DNA of 64,000 bases from Lachnospiraceae bacterium (GCA_015057115.1 SVEZ01000003.1:124001-188000), one strand, 5' to 3'. Positions 15,938 to 24,691 are shown, counted from the first letter of the stretch. Numbers and translations: made by a program. The notes: generated by a model not told the origin, from the letters alone.

Positions 15938-16849
15938 ATGGGCATTTTTTTTGGTGAACAAAGAGGAACCGGCGTGGGTTTTGCAAGCATTATGAATAAG
16001 CAGAACTTCACAAACGAGGATTTATTAGAGAAGCTTTCTGAAATTAAGGTGAGTTTCGGAACCCCGGAGATGGGGGATATTATGGGAACCCAGTCGGTAC
16101 TTTATCGGAACGTAACCCCGAGGCAGGAGATTTTTGTGCGGGTACATCGGAAAAAGATTATTATGGGAGCCCTTGGCTCCAGTGCAAGCGGTCAGGCAGG
16201 CAATGTGCTGGATACGGCGGCAATGTTTGCTTTTGATGGAGAGCAGAGCGATGAACAGACCTTTGTAAACCGTGCGGTAGAAGAACTGGCTGATATTATC
16301 GAAAAACTGGAAAATGGCGAGAGCGTAACCGAAAGTACGGTATTGTCTTCTGTAAAAACATCCACCGGTGAGAAGATTGAGTTTTATATGAACCAAAAGG
16401 TTCTGTCCATTAAGCCGAAGTTTGATATTTTTAATGAGGACGAAGAAGCCATGTATCACGTGGAAGGGGATATTACGGGACATGTTTTTTCTATTCAGAA
16501 GGATGACGAAGAAGTCTTAAAACTGAAAAAGAAACTGGTTGCGGTTATGCCGGAATATACGTTGCTAAAGGATGGCAATGAAATCGGAAAGATTAAGAAG
16601 AAGTTACGCTTATTAAATCCCGAATTGGTGGGAACCATTAACGGAAAAGATTTAAAAATCGGCGGAAATCTTATGGGATGCAATTTTGACATCCTTGTGG
16701 GGGGCACGCCTATTGGACAGATTGATACACAGAGAACGGTATGGGCGGATTGTTACCGTATTTCCGTGCTGGATGAAGCGTATCAGGACATTATGATTGC
16801 CTTCGGTATCATTTGTGATGCCGTGGTGGATGCGGAGCAGAATGACTAA
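15938..16849 (+). CDS. LURP-one-related domain protein
   Basis: A 303-residue cytoplasmic protein with a C-terminal LURP-one/YxjI-like (tubby-like beta barrel) domain at about 155-295: VLSIKPKFDIFNEDEEAMY, VEGDITGHVFSI, KLLKKK-like repeats, then WADCYRISVLDEAYQDIMI. The N-terminal 150 residues are not recognised; they include a Gly/Ser-rich stretch (GALGSSASGQAG). It follows the TPM gene by 36 bases with AATGGAGGAGACAAC and probably belongs to the same operon. Biochemical role unknown. Confidence 0.75.
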   Translation: MGIFFGEQRGTGVGFASIMNKQNFTNEDLLEKLSEIKVSFGTPEMGDIMGTQSVLYRNVTPRQEIFVRVHRKKIIMGALGSSASGQAGNVLDTAAMFAFDGEQSDEQTFVNRAVEELADIIEKLENGESVTESTVLSSVKTSTGEKIEFYMNQKVLSIKPKFDIFNEDEEAMYHVEGDITGHVFSIQKDDEEVLKLKKKLVAVMPEYTLLKDGNEIGKIKKKLRLLNPELVGTINGKDLKIGGNLMGCNFDILVGGTPIGQIDTQRTVWADCYRISVLDEAYQDIMIAFGIICDAVVDAEQND

Positions 16850-17541
16850 TGATGACTATAATAGAAGAAATAAGAGAAAAATTATTTTCAGTGCAGGATG
16901 AAAAATACCGGGATTTTCAGGCAAAACTAATTCCTACTATAGAACCGGATTCCATGATTGGAGTACGAACGCCGCAGCTTCGTAAGCTGGCGAAGGAAAT
17001 GGACAAGCGGGAGGATGTGGAGGATTTTTTGAAAGAACTTCCCCATACCTATTTTGACGAAAACCAGCTTCATGCTTTCATTCTTTCCGGGATGAAGGAT
17101 TTTGACCGGTGCGTGATGGCGGTTAATGGCTTTTTACCCTATGTGGACAACTGGGCTACCTGTGACCAGATGTCTCCGAAGGTTTTTAAAAAGCACAGGC
17201 AGGAGCTTTTACCTTATATTGAGAAATGGCTGAAATCCGAAGAAACCTATACCATTCGTTTTGGCATCGGAATGCTGATGGAGCATTTTCTGGATGAGGA
17301 TTACGATGAAACCTATCCGGAAATGGTGGCGAAAATCCGGTCCGAAGAGTATTACGTCAACATGATGATTGCCTGGTATTTTGCCACGGCATTGGCGAAG
17401 CAGTATGACAGCGTTCTGCCTTTTTTGACGGAGCAGAAATTGGATAAATGGACCCACAATAAGGCAATCCAGAAGGCCAGAGAAAGCTACCGCATTACGA
17501 AAGAGCAGAAGGAGTATCTGAAAGAAATCAGAATAAAATGA
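16849..17541 (+). CDS. DNA alkylation repair family protein (AlkD-like)
   Basis: A 230-residue HEAT-like repeat protein of the AlkC/AlkD glycosylase family. Family marks are IGVRTPQLRKLAKEM near residue 37 and the VDNWATCDQ segment near residue 100, which contains the conserved Trp and Asp of the base-excision site. The family removes alkylated bases without base flipping. The ATG at 16849 overlaps the TAA of the preceding gene; an ATG at 16852 is equally possible. Confidence 0.85.
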   Translation: MMTIIEEIREKLFSVQDEKYRDFQAKLIPTIEPDSMIGVRTPQLRKLAKEMDKREDVEDFLKELPHTYFDENQLHAFILSGMKDFDRCVMAVNGFLPYVDNWATCDQMSPKVFKKHRQELLPYIEKWLKSEETYTIRFGIGMLMEHFLDEDYDETYPEMVAKIRSEEYYVNMMIAWYFATALAKQYDSVLPFLTEQKLDKWTHNKAIQKARESYRITKEQKEYLKEIRIK

Positions 17542-17666
17542 CAAATTCATAAAGTATTCGCAAAATTTTCACTTGCGGACTAAAATTATTTCGTGGCAAT
17601 TTGCTATACTAAAGTAACTGGTATTTTAAAATACGATACTTGCGTACTTTTGGAAAGGAAGTTGCC

Positions 17667-18488
17667 ATGAATTTTTTTATAAATAAAAGAAAAATATTGG
17701 GAGTGATGGCAGTAGCGTTGGTGTTGTTTTTTACCGGCTGTGGAAGTGAAGAAACCAAAAAAATCCAGACGGGAGAAGATTTATCCTTACAGAAGGTAAT
17801 GGATGCAAAGAAGCTGGTTTTAGGATCTGATGCCGGTTTTCCGCCTATGGGCTTCACTGACGAAAATGGAGAAATCATAGGTTTTGATGTGGATGTAGCA
17901 AAAGAGGTCTGCAAGCGTATGGGAATCGAGCTGGTGACCAAAGACATTGACTGGGGTGAAAAGGAAGAGGAGTTAAACAGCGGAAAAATTGATTGTATTT
18001 GGAGCGGCATGTCCGTTACGCCGGAACGAGCCAAAGAAATGAACTTGTCGGAATCTTATATGCGAAACGAATTGATTTTTGTAATCCCCGGGGATAGCGA
18101 GGCCAAGGGAACCCAGGATTTGGAAGGAAAAAAAGTGGGAGTGCATGCCAATTCCACATCTCTGGAAACCCTGAAACAACTGGATTTGAAATTGGAAATA
18201 GTGGAATGCCCGGGAGAGACAGCATTGTTTAATGAGTTAAGTGCCGGAAATCTGGATGCGGTATTGGTGGATTCGGTGGGAGCCTACTATTTTTTGGCCA
18301 CTGCAGACAAAACCTATTACGTGCTTCCGGAAAGTCAGAAAGAGGAAGAATATGCCATTGGTTTTCGGAAAAAGGATAAGAAACTTCGAGATACAATCCA
18401 GGAGCATTTAGGCAAGATGAAGGAAGACGGAACCCTTGGGGAAATATCTCGGAAGTGGTTCGGTAGTGATATTACGATTGTTCGGTAA
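17667..18488 (+). CDS. Amino-acid-type solute-binding lipoprotein, first copy
   Basis: A 273-residue extracellular solute-binding protein of family 3 (SBP_bac_3). The signal peptide ends FFTGC, giving a lipid-modified Cys. Ligand-domain marks: LVLGSDAGFPPMGF, GFDVDVAKEVCKRMG, DCIWSGMSVTPERA, and a C-terminal LGEISRKWFGSDIT. ATG 17667 with GGAAAGG is preferred to an earlier open start at 17640. No permease or ATPase gene is adjacent; the neighbours are a paralogue and a hybrid histidine kinase, so sensing rather than uptake is possible. Confidence 0.88.
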   Translation: MNFFINKRKILGVMAVALVLFFTGCGSEETKKIQTGEDLSLQKVMDAKKLVLGSDAGFPPMGFTDENGEIIGFDVDVAKEVCKRMGIELVTKDIDWGEKEEELNSGKIDCIWSGMSVTPERAKEMNLSESYMRNELIFVIPGDSEAKGTQDLEGKKVGVHANSTSLETLKQLDLKLEIVECPGETALFNELSAGNLDAVLVDSVGAYYFLATADKTYYVLPESQKEEEYAIGFRKKDKKLRDTIQEHLGKMKEDGTLGEISRKWFGSDITIVR

Positions 18489-18502
18489 GGGGGAAGACCA
18501 GC

Positions 18503-19318
18503 GTGAAAAATAGAATACATAAAGGGATGGTGTTACTTGCAGTACTTATGTTGGTAGTTGTAACCGGCTGCAGTAGTAATTTGTCCGACAAAAAGGCTAT
18601 CAGAACCGATCACTCTCTGCAAAATGTTATGGAGGCAAAGCAGTTGATTCTGGGATCCGATACGGGCTTCCCACCCATGGGGTATGAAAACGAAAATGGA
18701 GAGATTGTGGGATTTGATATTGACGTGGCAAAAGCGGTTTGTAACCAGCTGGGCGTAAAGCTTGTAGTTAAGGGAATTGACTGGGGCAAAAAGGAAGAAG
18801 AGCTAGATAGTGGCAATATTGATTGCGTTTGGAGTGGAATGTCGGTTACACCGGACAGAGCCGAGGCTATGAATCTGTCAGAGCCATACATGAAAAATGA
18901 GTTGATTTTTCTCATTCCGGGAAACAGCGAAGCAAGAGGAACTCAGGATTTGCAAGGGAAACGGGTGGGTGTAAGCACCAACTCCACCGCCTTAGATGCA
19001 TTAAAATCCATGGCCACCAAAGTGGAAATTGTGGAGTGCGAGGATGAAGTAGATATGTTTCAGAAGCTGGAAGAGGGAAATCTGGATGCAATGTTAGTGG
19101 ATTCCGTGGCCGCCTACTACTTTTTATCCCAAACCGGAAAAACCTATTACGTGCTTCCGGAAAGTCTTCAGGAAGAGGATTACGCCATTGGTTTCCGCAA
19201 GGAGGACCAGAGTCTGCGGGACAAAATCCAGGAAATTCTGGGAATGCTAAAGGAAGACGGAACCCTGGGCCGAATTTCGAAACAGTGGTTTGGCAGTGAT
19301 ATTACAATCGTGCGATAA
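18503..19318 (+). CDS. Amino-acid-type solute-binding lipoprotein, second copy
   Basis: A 271-residue close paralogue of the preceding gene with a GTG start after AAGGGGGAAGACCAGC. Lipobox VTGC; same motifs LILGSDTGFPPMGY, GFDIDVAKAVC, DCVWSGMSVTPDRA, and nearly the same C-terminus. The 14-base gap implies co-transcription. The pair and the kinase that starts 23 bases later form one unit. Confidence 0.88.
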   Translation: MKNRIHKGMVLLAVLMLVVVTGCSSNLSDKKAIRTDHSLQNVMEAKQLILGSDTGFPPMGYENENGEIVGFDIDVAKAVCNQLGVKLVVKGIDWGKKEEELDSGNIDCVWSGMSVTPDRAEAMNLSEPYMKNELIFLIPGNSEARGTQDLQGKRVGVSTNSTALDALKSMATKVEIVECEDEVDMFQKLEEGNLDAMLVDSVAAYYFLSQTGKTYYVLPESLQEEDYAIGFRKEDQSLRDKIQEILGMLKEDGTLGRISKQWFGSDITIVR

Positions 19319-19341
19319 GTTCACCAGATAAAGGACAGGAA

Positions 19342-22134
19342 ATGCCTATGAAAAACAAAAAGATGAAAACGAATTTTCCGATAAAAAGTGTAATGGTTTC
19401 CACTATGGTGATTTTGTTTTTCCTTGCGGTGATTATATTTTATTATAAGATGCTGTACTCGGAGACAAGAGAGCGAATTATAAAAAGCGGAGAGCTGAGT
19501 GCCCAAAAGTCATCTGAGCAGATTGACAGCTATCTGGCCGCCGGTATTCATACGGTGGAGATTGCCTGCTATACGCTGGATAATATGATTCGAGACGGAC
19601 GTTCCAATAAAGAGATAAAGGATTTTATGAATAACCAGTCCGTGGCGGTTCAAAATATTACCGACGGAAGTTCTCCGGGATTATACGGTTGTATCAACGG
19701 CAAATATTTGGATGGAACCGGTTGGACTCCGTCAAAAGGGTACGATCCCACAACGAGACCTTGGTATATTGATGCCAGAGCCAGTATCGGACGGGTAGCG
19801 GTGGTGGATCCTTATTTTGATTTGGATTCTCGAACCGTTATGATTGCATTGTCAAAGACCTTGTGTGATGCAAAAAGTGTGGCGGCTATCGACCTTTCCA
19901 CCGACAGACTGCAAAGCATTACAGAGGAATTGGCATCTGACGAAGAAGCGGATATGGAAATTATTATTGACAGAAAATATCAGGTTATTGCCCATTCTGC
20001 CAATAAAGGAGAAATCGGCAGAAATTATCTGCAGCAGGGAAGAGGATTTGGATATGCATTGGTGGAGGAAATGCGTGCATCCGATCAAAATTATTTTTCT
20101 CTGAATTACGACAAAGCCGAGTACATTGTGTATACCACCAAGGTGGCAAATGACTGGATTTGTCTTTCGGTATTTGATGCAACAGCTGCATTCGAACAAT
20201 TAAAGAATATGCTGTTTGGAACGTTTTTAACGGCTGTTCTTATCATTCTCATTCAGCTGTTTATTATGGTGCGTCTAAACAAAAAGACCCAGATGGCAGA
20301 GGTTTTGAACAAAAAGACAGAGCGTGCCCTTGCAGCCAGTGAAGCAAAATCTTCGTTTTTATCCAATATGTCCCATGAAATACGAACACCTATTAATGCG
20401 GTGCTGGGTATGAACGAAATGGTTTTGCGGGAAAGTACCGAAGCAAATGTTTTGGAGTATTCCGAAAGTATTCGTACCGCAGGACATACTCTTTTGGGAT
20501 TGGTAAACGATATTCTGGACTTTTCCAAGATTGAAGCGGGAAAAATGGAAATCATTCCGGTGGAATATGATATTTCTTCCCTGATTAACGACCTTGTAAA
20601 TATGATTCAGACCAAGGCAGACGGAAAGGGTCTGTTGTTGAAACTGGAATTTGACGAAAACATTCCGAAGCTTTTGTACGGCGATGAAATCCGTATTAAG
20701 CAGGTGGTTACGAATATTTTGACCAACGCCGTAAAATATACGGAAGAGGGTGGCGTGATCTTCCATATTGGTTATGACAGGATTCCGGAAGAGCCGGATA
20801 TGGTATATTTGAATTTTTCGGTAAAAGATACGGGAATCGGAATCAAACCGGAGGACATGGCAAAACTGTTTTCCAAGTTTGACCGTATTGAAGAGGAACG
20901 AAACCGGAAGGTGGAAGGTACCGGTCTTGGTATGAATATTACCAAGTGTCTCCTGGAGATGATGGGAACTTCCCTAGAGGTAGACAGTGTTTACGGCGAA
21001 GGTTCGGATTTTCATTTTAAACTGAAACAAAAAGTTACAAAATGGGAGCCTTTAGGAGATTACGAAGCTGCATACCGGGCGGCGGTTTCCGGACGAAAGA
21101 AGTACAAGGAGAAATTTGCAGCACCAAAGGCCCTTGTTTTGGTGGTGGATGATACCCCAATGAACCTGACGGTATTTGTCAGTTTGCTAAAAACTACCAA
21201 GGTGCAGATTGATACGGCAGAAAGTGGAAGAAGTGCGCTGGAGCTTACAAGGGAGAAGAAATACGACGTCATCTTCTTGGACCACATGATGCCTGAGATG
21301 GATGGCATTGAAACCCTGCAGAATCTACGTGGGGAAAAGGATAATCCAAATCTTGAAACTCCTGTAATATGCCTGACAGCCAATGCGATTTCCGGAGCAA
21401 GAGAGAAGTACCTGGCTGCCGGTTTTGACGACTATCTTACCAAACCGGTGGAAGCAGACCGTTTGGAGGAAATGCTTTTGCATTATCTGCCGGATGAAAA
21501 GATAGAAATGACGCAGCAGGAAGAGAGCTCGGAGGAGGCTGCGCAGAATACATTCCCACAGTGGATATGGCAATGCGAAGGGTTAGACGTAGCTGCGGGA
21601 GTTCAAAACTGCGGTGGAGCTGAAGAATTCCTGTCGGTACTTTCCGGATTTTATATTGCTATCAAAGGGCAGGCAGAAGAAATTGAAGAATATCTGCGGA
21701 CAGAGGATTATCGCAATTACACCATCAAGGTTCATGCCTTGAAATCATCGGCGCGAATTATCGGAGCTATGGAACTTTCGGAAAAAGCGAAACGTTTGGA
21801 GGCTGCGGGGGATGAACAGGATATCGCTTTTATAAAAGCGAATTCAAAGGAACTACTGACCCTTTACCGCGATTATCTGAAGCGGCTGGCGCCTATTGCA
21901 GAAACTTCCGAAGATTTGCAGGAAATACCGCCGGAGATGCTTACGGATTTATATGTTTCCATGCAGGAATTTGCCCAGGCAGAGGATTATGAACTGGCAC
22001 AGATGGTAATGGATGCAGTAAAAGAATATCGACTTCCAGAGGAGGATAAAGAGCGGGTGACCGCCATTCAGGCGTGTCTTCAGAAACTGGACTGGGACGG
22101 CGTAAGAAAAATTGTAAGCGAAGCAAATACATAG
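19342..22134 (+). CDS. Hybrid sensor histidine kinase (dCache-HisKA-HATPase-REC-HPt)
   Basis: A 930-residue membrane phosphorelay protein. Two membrane helices (about 16-36 and 292-314) enclose a Cache-type sensor (GYDPTTRPWY, DPYFDLDSRTVMIALSKTL). Then come HisKA with the phospho-acceptor His345 in NMSHEIRTP, a HATPase domain (QVVTNILTNAVKYT, DTGIGI, GTGLGM), a receiver with Asp647 in FLDHMMPEMDG and Lys in LTKPVE, and a C-terminal HPt domain with His798 in VHALKSS. All phospho-transfer residues are present. It lies directly after two solute-binding lipoproteins and before a receiver protein. ATG 19348 is an alternative start. Confidence 0.93.
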   Translation: MPMKNKKMKTNFPIKSVMVSTMVILFFLAVIIFYYKMLYSETRERIIKSGELSAQKSSEQIDSYLAAGIHTVEIACYTLDNMIRDGRSNKEIKDFMNNQSVAVQNITDGSSPGLYGCINGKYLDGTGWTPSKGYDPTTRPWYIDARASIGRVAVVDPYFDLDSRTVMIALSKTLCDAKSVAAIDLSTDRLQSITEELASDEEADMEIIIDRKYQVIAHSANKGEIGRNYLQQGRGFGYALVEEMRASDQNYFSLNYDKAEYIVYTTKVANDWICLSVFDATAAFEQLKNMLFGTFLTAVLIILIQLFIMVRLNKKTQMAEVLNKKTERALAASEAKSSFLSNMSHEIRTPINAVLGMNEMVLRESTEANVLEYSESIRTAGHTLLGLVNDILDFSKIEAGKMEIIPVEYDISSLINDLVNMIQTKADGKGLLLKLEFDENIPKLLYGDEIRIKQVVTNILTNAVKYTEEGGVIFHIGYDRIPEEPDMVYLNFSVKDTGIGIKPEDMAKLFSKFDRIEEERNRKVEGTGLGMNITKCLLEMMGTSLEVDSVYGEGSDFHFKLKQKVTKWEPLGDYEAAYRAAVSGRKKYKEKFAAPKALVLVVDDTPMNLTVFVSLLKTTKVQIDTAESGRSALELTREKKYDVIFLDHMMPEMDGIETLQNLRGEKDNPNLETPVICLTANAISGAREKYLAAGFDDYLTKPVEADRLEEMLLHYLPDEKIEMTQQEESSEEAAQNTFPQWIWQCEGLDVAAGVQNCGGAEEFLSVLSGFYIAIKGQAEEIEEYLRTEDYRNYTIKVHALKSSARIIGAMELSEKAKRLEAAGDEQDIAFIKANSKELLTLYRDYLKRLAPIAETSEDLQEIPPEMLTDLYVSMQEFAQAEDYELAQMVMDAVKEYRLPEEDKERVTAIQACLQKLDWDGVRKIVSEANT

Positions 22135-22149
22135 CGGGAGGAAAACAGT

Positions 22150-22899
22150 ATGGATAAAAATGTACTTATACTTAGCGGAGCGGAAACCTTTACTGTCCGC
22201 GGTCTGGAAATGAAGCTGAAAGGAATTGGGGTGAATCCGTCTTTTTGTGCCCTCAAAGCAAAAGAGATTGAGCAAAGAATCGGAGGAACGGATCTTTTTA
22301 TTCTGTATTCCGATAATATTTCGGAGGAAGGGTTGGAAGCTCTGGCATATTTGAAAAACTTCAGTGCGGTTTTGACCAGTCGACTTATTGTAATCGGAAC
22401 CAAGCCGGAATATGAAAGTGTGTTAAGGGTGATTCCCGAGGCTATGATTATGAAGTACTATGACAGACCTCTTGCGATGGAGCAATTTTTGAATGCCATG
22501 GAAAAGCATTTTGCTCAGGAGGATGATTTCGTTGAGCGAAAGAGCATTCTCATTGTAGATGACGATGTGTCTTACATGACTATGATTATGGATTGGTTAA
22601 AAGCGGCTTACCACGTGTCTATTGTCAACTCCGGAATGCATGCCATAACATGGCTTGCCAATAACTATGCGGATTTGATTTTACTGGACTATGAGATGCC
22701 GGTCACCTCCGGTCCGCAGGTGTTGGAAATGATTCGATCCGCACCGGAAACTGCCGGCATTCCGGTCATGTTCCTTACGGGCAAGAATGACAAGGAAAGC
22801 ATTATGAAGGTTCTGGATTTAAAGCCCACGGACTATCTTTTAAAAACCATTGATCGAAAGGGACTGCGGGAGAAAGTGGATGGGTTCTTTAAGGGGTAA
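22150..22899 (+). CDS. Double-receiver response regulator without output domain
   Basis: A 249-residue protein. The C-terminal half (about 130-249) is a normal receiver: ILIVDDDVSYM acid pocket, Asp180 in LILLDYEMPVTSG, FLTGKND and the YLLK lysine. The N-terminal half (1-120) has receiver-like alternation but lacks the acid pair and phospho-acceptor, so it is probably a degenerate receiver. There is no DNA-binding or enzymatic domain, so it likely acts by protein contact or as a phosphate sink for the kinase upstream, 15 bases away. Confidence 0.82.
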   Translation: MDKNVLILSGAETFTVRGLEMKLKGIGVNPSFCALKAKEIEQRIGGTDLFILYSDNISEEGLEALAYLKNFSAVLTSRLIVIGTKPEYESVLRVIPEAMIMKYYDRPLAMEQFLNAMEKHFAQEDDFVERKSILIVDDDVSYMTMIMDWLKAAYHVSIVNSGMHAITWLANNYADLILLDYEMPVTSGPQVLEMIRSAPETAGIPVMFLTGKNDKESIMKVLDLKPTDYLLKTIDRKGLREKVDGFFKG

Positions 22900-22918
22900 A
22901 GTGAATATGGATAACGTG

Positions 22919-22941
22919 AGGCGGCAGGAATGCCGCCTTTT
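22919..22941 (+). terminator. Terminator of the kinase operon
   Basis: AGGCGGCA (22919-22926), GGAA loop, TGCCGCCT (22931-22938), then TTTTGCTGTATTTTTG. The tail resembles the one behind the hairpins at 5838 and 12901. Confidence 0.85.
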
Positions 22942-23018
22942 GCTGTATTTTTGTGGGAAAGTGGTATTGAATTTTGAATGCATATGTGCTATCATAATGT
23001 AAAAGGGGAGGGGAGTTA

Positions 23019-23378
23019 ATGTTTAATATTGATTTCTATCGTACGGCAGATGGTTACTCGGATATTGAATGTTTTTTGAATGATCTGCTGGAAAGAGCAG
23101 AAACTAACAAGGATGCAAGAATACAACATAAGCAGTTAGCCCAGTACATTCAGTTTTTGGAAGATCATGGAACTAGATTGGGCGAGAACGTGACCAAACA
23201 TTTAGAAGATGATATCTGGGAATTGCGACCCGGCAATAATCGTGTTTTGTTCTTTTTCTTTAGAGATGATACATACGTGTTACTTCATCATTTTCGTAAA
23301 AAGACGCAAAAGACACCAAGGCGTGAGATACAGAAGGCAAAAGCAGAACGGGATGATTGGATAACAAGGAAAGGGTGA
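23019..23378 (+). CDS. RelE/HigB-type toxin (phage Gp49-like family)
   Basis: A 119-residue basic protein of the RelE/ParE superfamily, phage-derived Gp49/HigB branch. Marks are DIECFLNDLLERA near the N-terminus, KHLEDDIWELRPGNNRVLFF in the beta sheet core, and LLHHFRKKTQKTPRREIQKA with the basic catalytic tail. Such toxins cleave mRNA at the ribosome. The XRE antitoxin follows 5 bases later, the toxin-first order of higBA. Confidence 0.88.
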   Translation: MFNIDFYRTADGYSDIECFLNDLLERAETNKDARIQHKQLAQYIQFLEDHGTRLGENVTKHLEDDIWELRPGNNRVLFFFFRDDTYVLLHHFRKKTQKTPRREIQKAKAERDDWITRKG

Positions 23379-23383
23379 GGATT

Positions 23384-23668
23384 ATGGGTGACTGGTCAGA
23401 GTATAAAAAAAGAGTGAAAGAGTCAAATCCTGAAATTGGAAAAGATATTGATGAAGTCGAGGAAATATCAGTCATTGTTGGCGCGATAATCCAACAGCGA
23501 CATAACCTTGAGCTTTCACAACGAGATTTGGCAAAACTTTGCGGGATACCGCAATCGTCGGTAGCAAGAATTGAGGCAGGAAAGACAGTGCCGAATTTGT
23601 CCACGTTACTAAAAATTTTCAATCAGTTAGGATTGAGCTTTTCGGTTAAGCCGATAGTGACAAAATGA
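23384..23668 (+). CDS. XRE-family antitoxin (HigA-like)
   Basis: A 94-residue antitoxin. An HTH fills the C-terminal two thirds (IIQQRHNLELSQRDLAKLCG, SSVARIEAGKTVPNL), and the N-terminal 30 residues probably contact the toxin. ATG 23384 follows GGAAAGGGTGAGG. It should neutralise the adjacent toxin and repress the operon. A stem-loop terminator follows directly. Confidence 0.88.
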   Translation: MGDWSEYKKRVKESNPEIGKDIDEVEEISVIVGAIIQQRHNLELSQRDLAKLCGIPQSSVARIEAGKTVPNLSTLLKIFNQLGLSFSVKPIVTK

Positions 23669-23672
23669 TTAG

Positions 23673-23713
23673 AAGCGGAGTTGTCAGCTATAGTGGATGG
23701 CAGCTCCGCTTTA
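23673..23713 (+). terminator. Terminator of the toxin-antitoxin operon
   Basis: AAGCGGAGTTG (23673-23683) pairs with CAGCTCCGCTT (23701-23711), with one G-U pair, followed by TTAAAAATTA. Confidence 0.75.
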
Positions 23714-23717
23714 AAAA

Positions 23718-23990
23718 TTACGATATTGTTTCCAAGAACGAGATGAGGGCAGTTTGCTGCTCTGGGGTCAAACGGTAAATTTGTTGTAGCAAGGTAGCAT
23801 TCTGAAATTTCTCAATGGTTTCATCACTGAAAAAATCTGCAATGGAAATTCCAAGCTGTTCACATAATAGTGAAATGAAAGCAACAGTAGGATTTTTATT
23901 TTCTAATTCGATATCACGAAGATAACTTTGGGATACTCCGGCCATGTTGGCCAATTTGTTAATGGAGTAGCCTTTTTGTTCGCGTAAGAA
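23718..23990 (-). pseudogene. XRE-family HTH gene, apparently truncated at the 5' end
   Basis: The minus strand encodes an XRE repressor-like domain: SYLRDIELENKNPTV, then LGISIADFF and a C-terminal RLTPEQQTALISFLE, typical of short Firmicutes XRE proteins. In-frame similarity extends upstream of the TTG at 23954 (LREQKGYSINKLA), where a family member would need about ten more residues and a start. No ATG, GTG or TTG with a ribosome binding site is found there; the frame runs into the start of the opposite-strand gene. It is probably a remnant cut at about 23990-24000, though a short form from TTG 23954 might be expressed. Confidence 0.55.
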
Positions 23991-24022
23991 GCTTGAAAAA
24001 AATAAAGCGGGAGGTATTTTTT

Positions 24023-24223
24023 GTGAAAAAGAAAATATTAGTTGGTGTGGTGGTGCTTTTGTTGTTGGGAGCCCTTGGCTCTGTATTTGGTTCGACGGAT
24101 GAGAAGTCGGAGACTTCTACAAAGTCAACCGAAGGAGAGTATTCTTTTGTTTTAAATTCCGATTTACTAAAATATCGCGCAAATCTTAAAGGGAAAAAGG
24201 GATTGTGCATGTTGAATAAATAA
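24023..24223 (+). CDS. Short exported protein, probably truncated
   Basis: GTG start after GCGGGAGGTATTTTTT. A 66-residue product with a signal/anchor helix (ILVGVVVLLLLGALGSVFG), a Ser/Thr/Lys linker (STDEKSETSTKST) and only 35 further residues before the stop. The layout is that of a secreted or lipid-anchored protein that has lost its folded domain. It starts at the same point where the opposite-strand XRE remnant breaks off. Function unknown. Confidence 0.5.
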   Translation: MKKKILVGVVVLLLLGALGSVFGSTDEKSETSTKSTEGEYSFVLNSDLLKYRANLKGKKGLCMLNK

Positions 24224-24230
24224 CAACTTC

Positions 24231-24272
24231 AAAAATGGTGTTTTTTACGCATGGCGTAGAAGCACCATTTTT
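24231..24272 (+). terminator. Intrinsic terminator before the hydrogenase maturation locus
   Basis: AAAAATGGTG (24231-24240) pairs perfectly with CACCATTTTT (24263-24272), with an inner ACGC-atg-GCGT stem. The A/T flanks make it usable in both directions. Confidence 0.85.
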
Positions 24273-24274
24273 GT

Positions 24275-24422
24275 TATAATCAAGACAGCGAGTGGAAAGA
24301 TGCTTCTGACCGCGAGCTTACAAGTGAAGACCGATTCTAAGTTGAAAGGAATACTGACGGCAAAGAAGAAGTTGTTTTTGGAAGGAACTTTTTGGCGCGT
24401 CGGTTGACGCGCTTTTATATTT
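24275..24422 (+). promoter_or_regulatory. Promoter and attenuator-like leader of the hyd maturation operon
   Basis: A TATAAT box (24275-24280) is followed by about 115 bases of leader and then a terminator: GCGCGTC (24395-24401), GGTT, GACGCGC (24406-24412), TTTTATATTT. The terminator sits 20 bases before the first gene of the operon, so it can only act as an attenuator of that gene. A 35-codon frame (24300-24407, start MLLTASLQVKTD) runs into the terminator loop and could be a leader peptide, but its ribosome binding site is weak. I do not recognise the leader as a known riboswitch. Confidence 0.5.
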
Positions 24423-24442
24423 GCCGAAAGAAAGGAGAACAC

Positions 24443-24691
24443 ATGGAAGAAAGTCGTATTGCGGTTCTTGCTATAGCGGTAAAGGATCGGGAGAAGGCTA
24501 TGCAGGTAAATGAAATTCTGCATAACTATGGGGAGCACATTATTTCCAGAAATGGAATTCCCTATCAGGAAAAGGGTATCAGCATTATAACTGTAATCAT
24601 GGATGCACCTCAGGATGAGGTCAACACGCTGTCTGGCAAGATTGGGAAACTGCAGGAAGTGGAAGTGAAGACATCCTACTTGAAGATTTGA
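24443..24691 (+). CDS. TM1266-type iron-only hydrogenase system putative regulator
   Basis: An 82-residue small protein with an ACT/NikR-C-like ferredoxin fold: RIAVLAIAVKDREKAMQVNE, HNYGEHIISRNGIPY, and ISIITVIMDAPQDEVNTL. Proteins of this family sit beside hydEFG and are named putative regulators of the [FeFe]-hydrogenase system. ATG 24443 has AAAGGAGAACAC. It heads the hyd maturation genes; a 344-base gap containing repeat array C separates it from hydE. Confidence 0.88.
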   Translation: MEESRIAVLAIAVKDREKAMQVNEILHNYGEHIISRNGIPYQEKGISIITVIMDAPQDEVNTLSGKIGKLQEVEVKTSYLKI

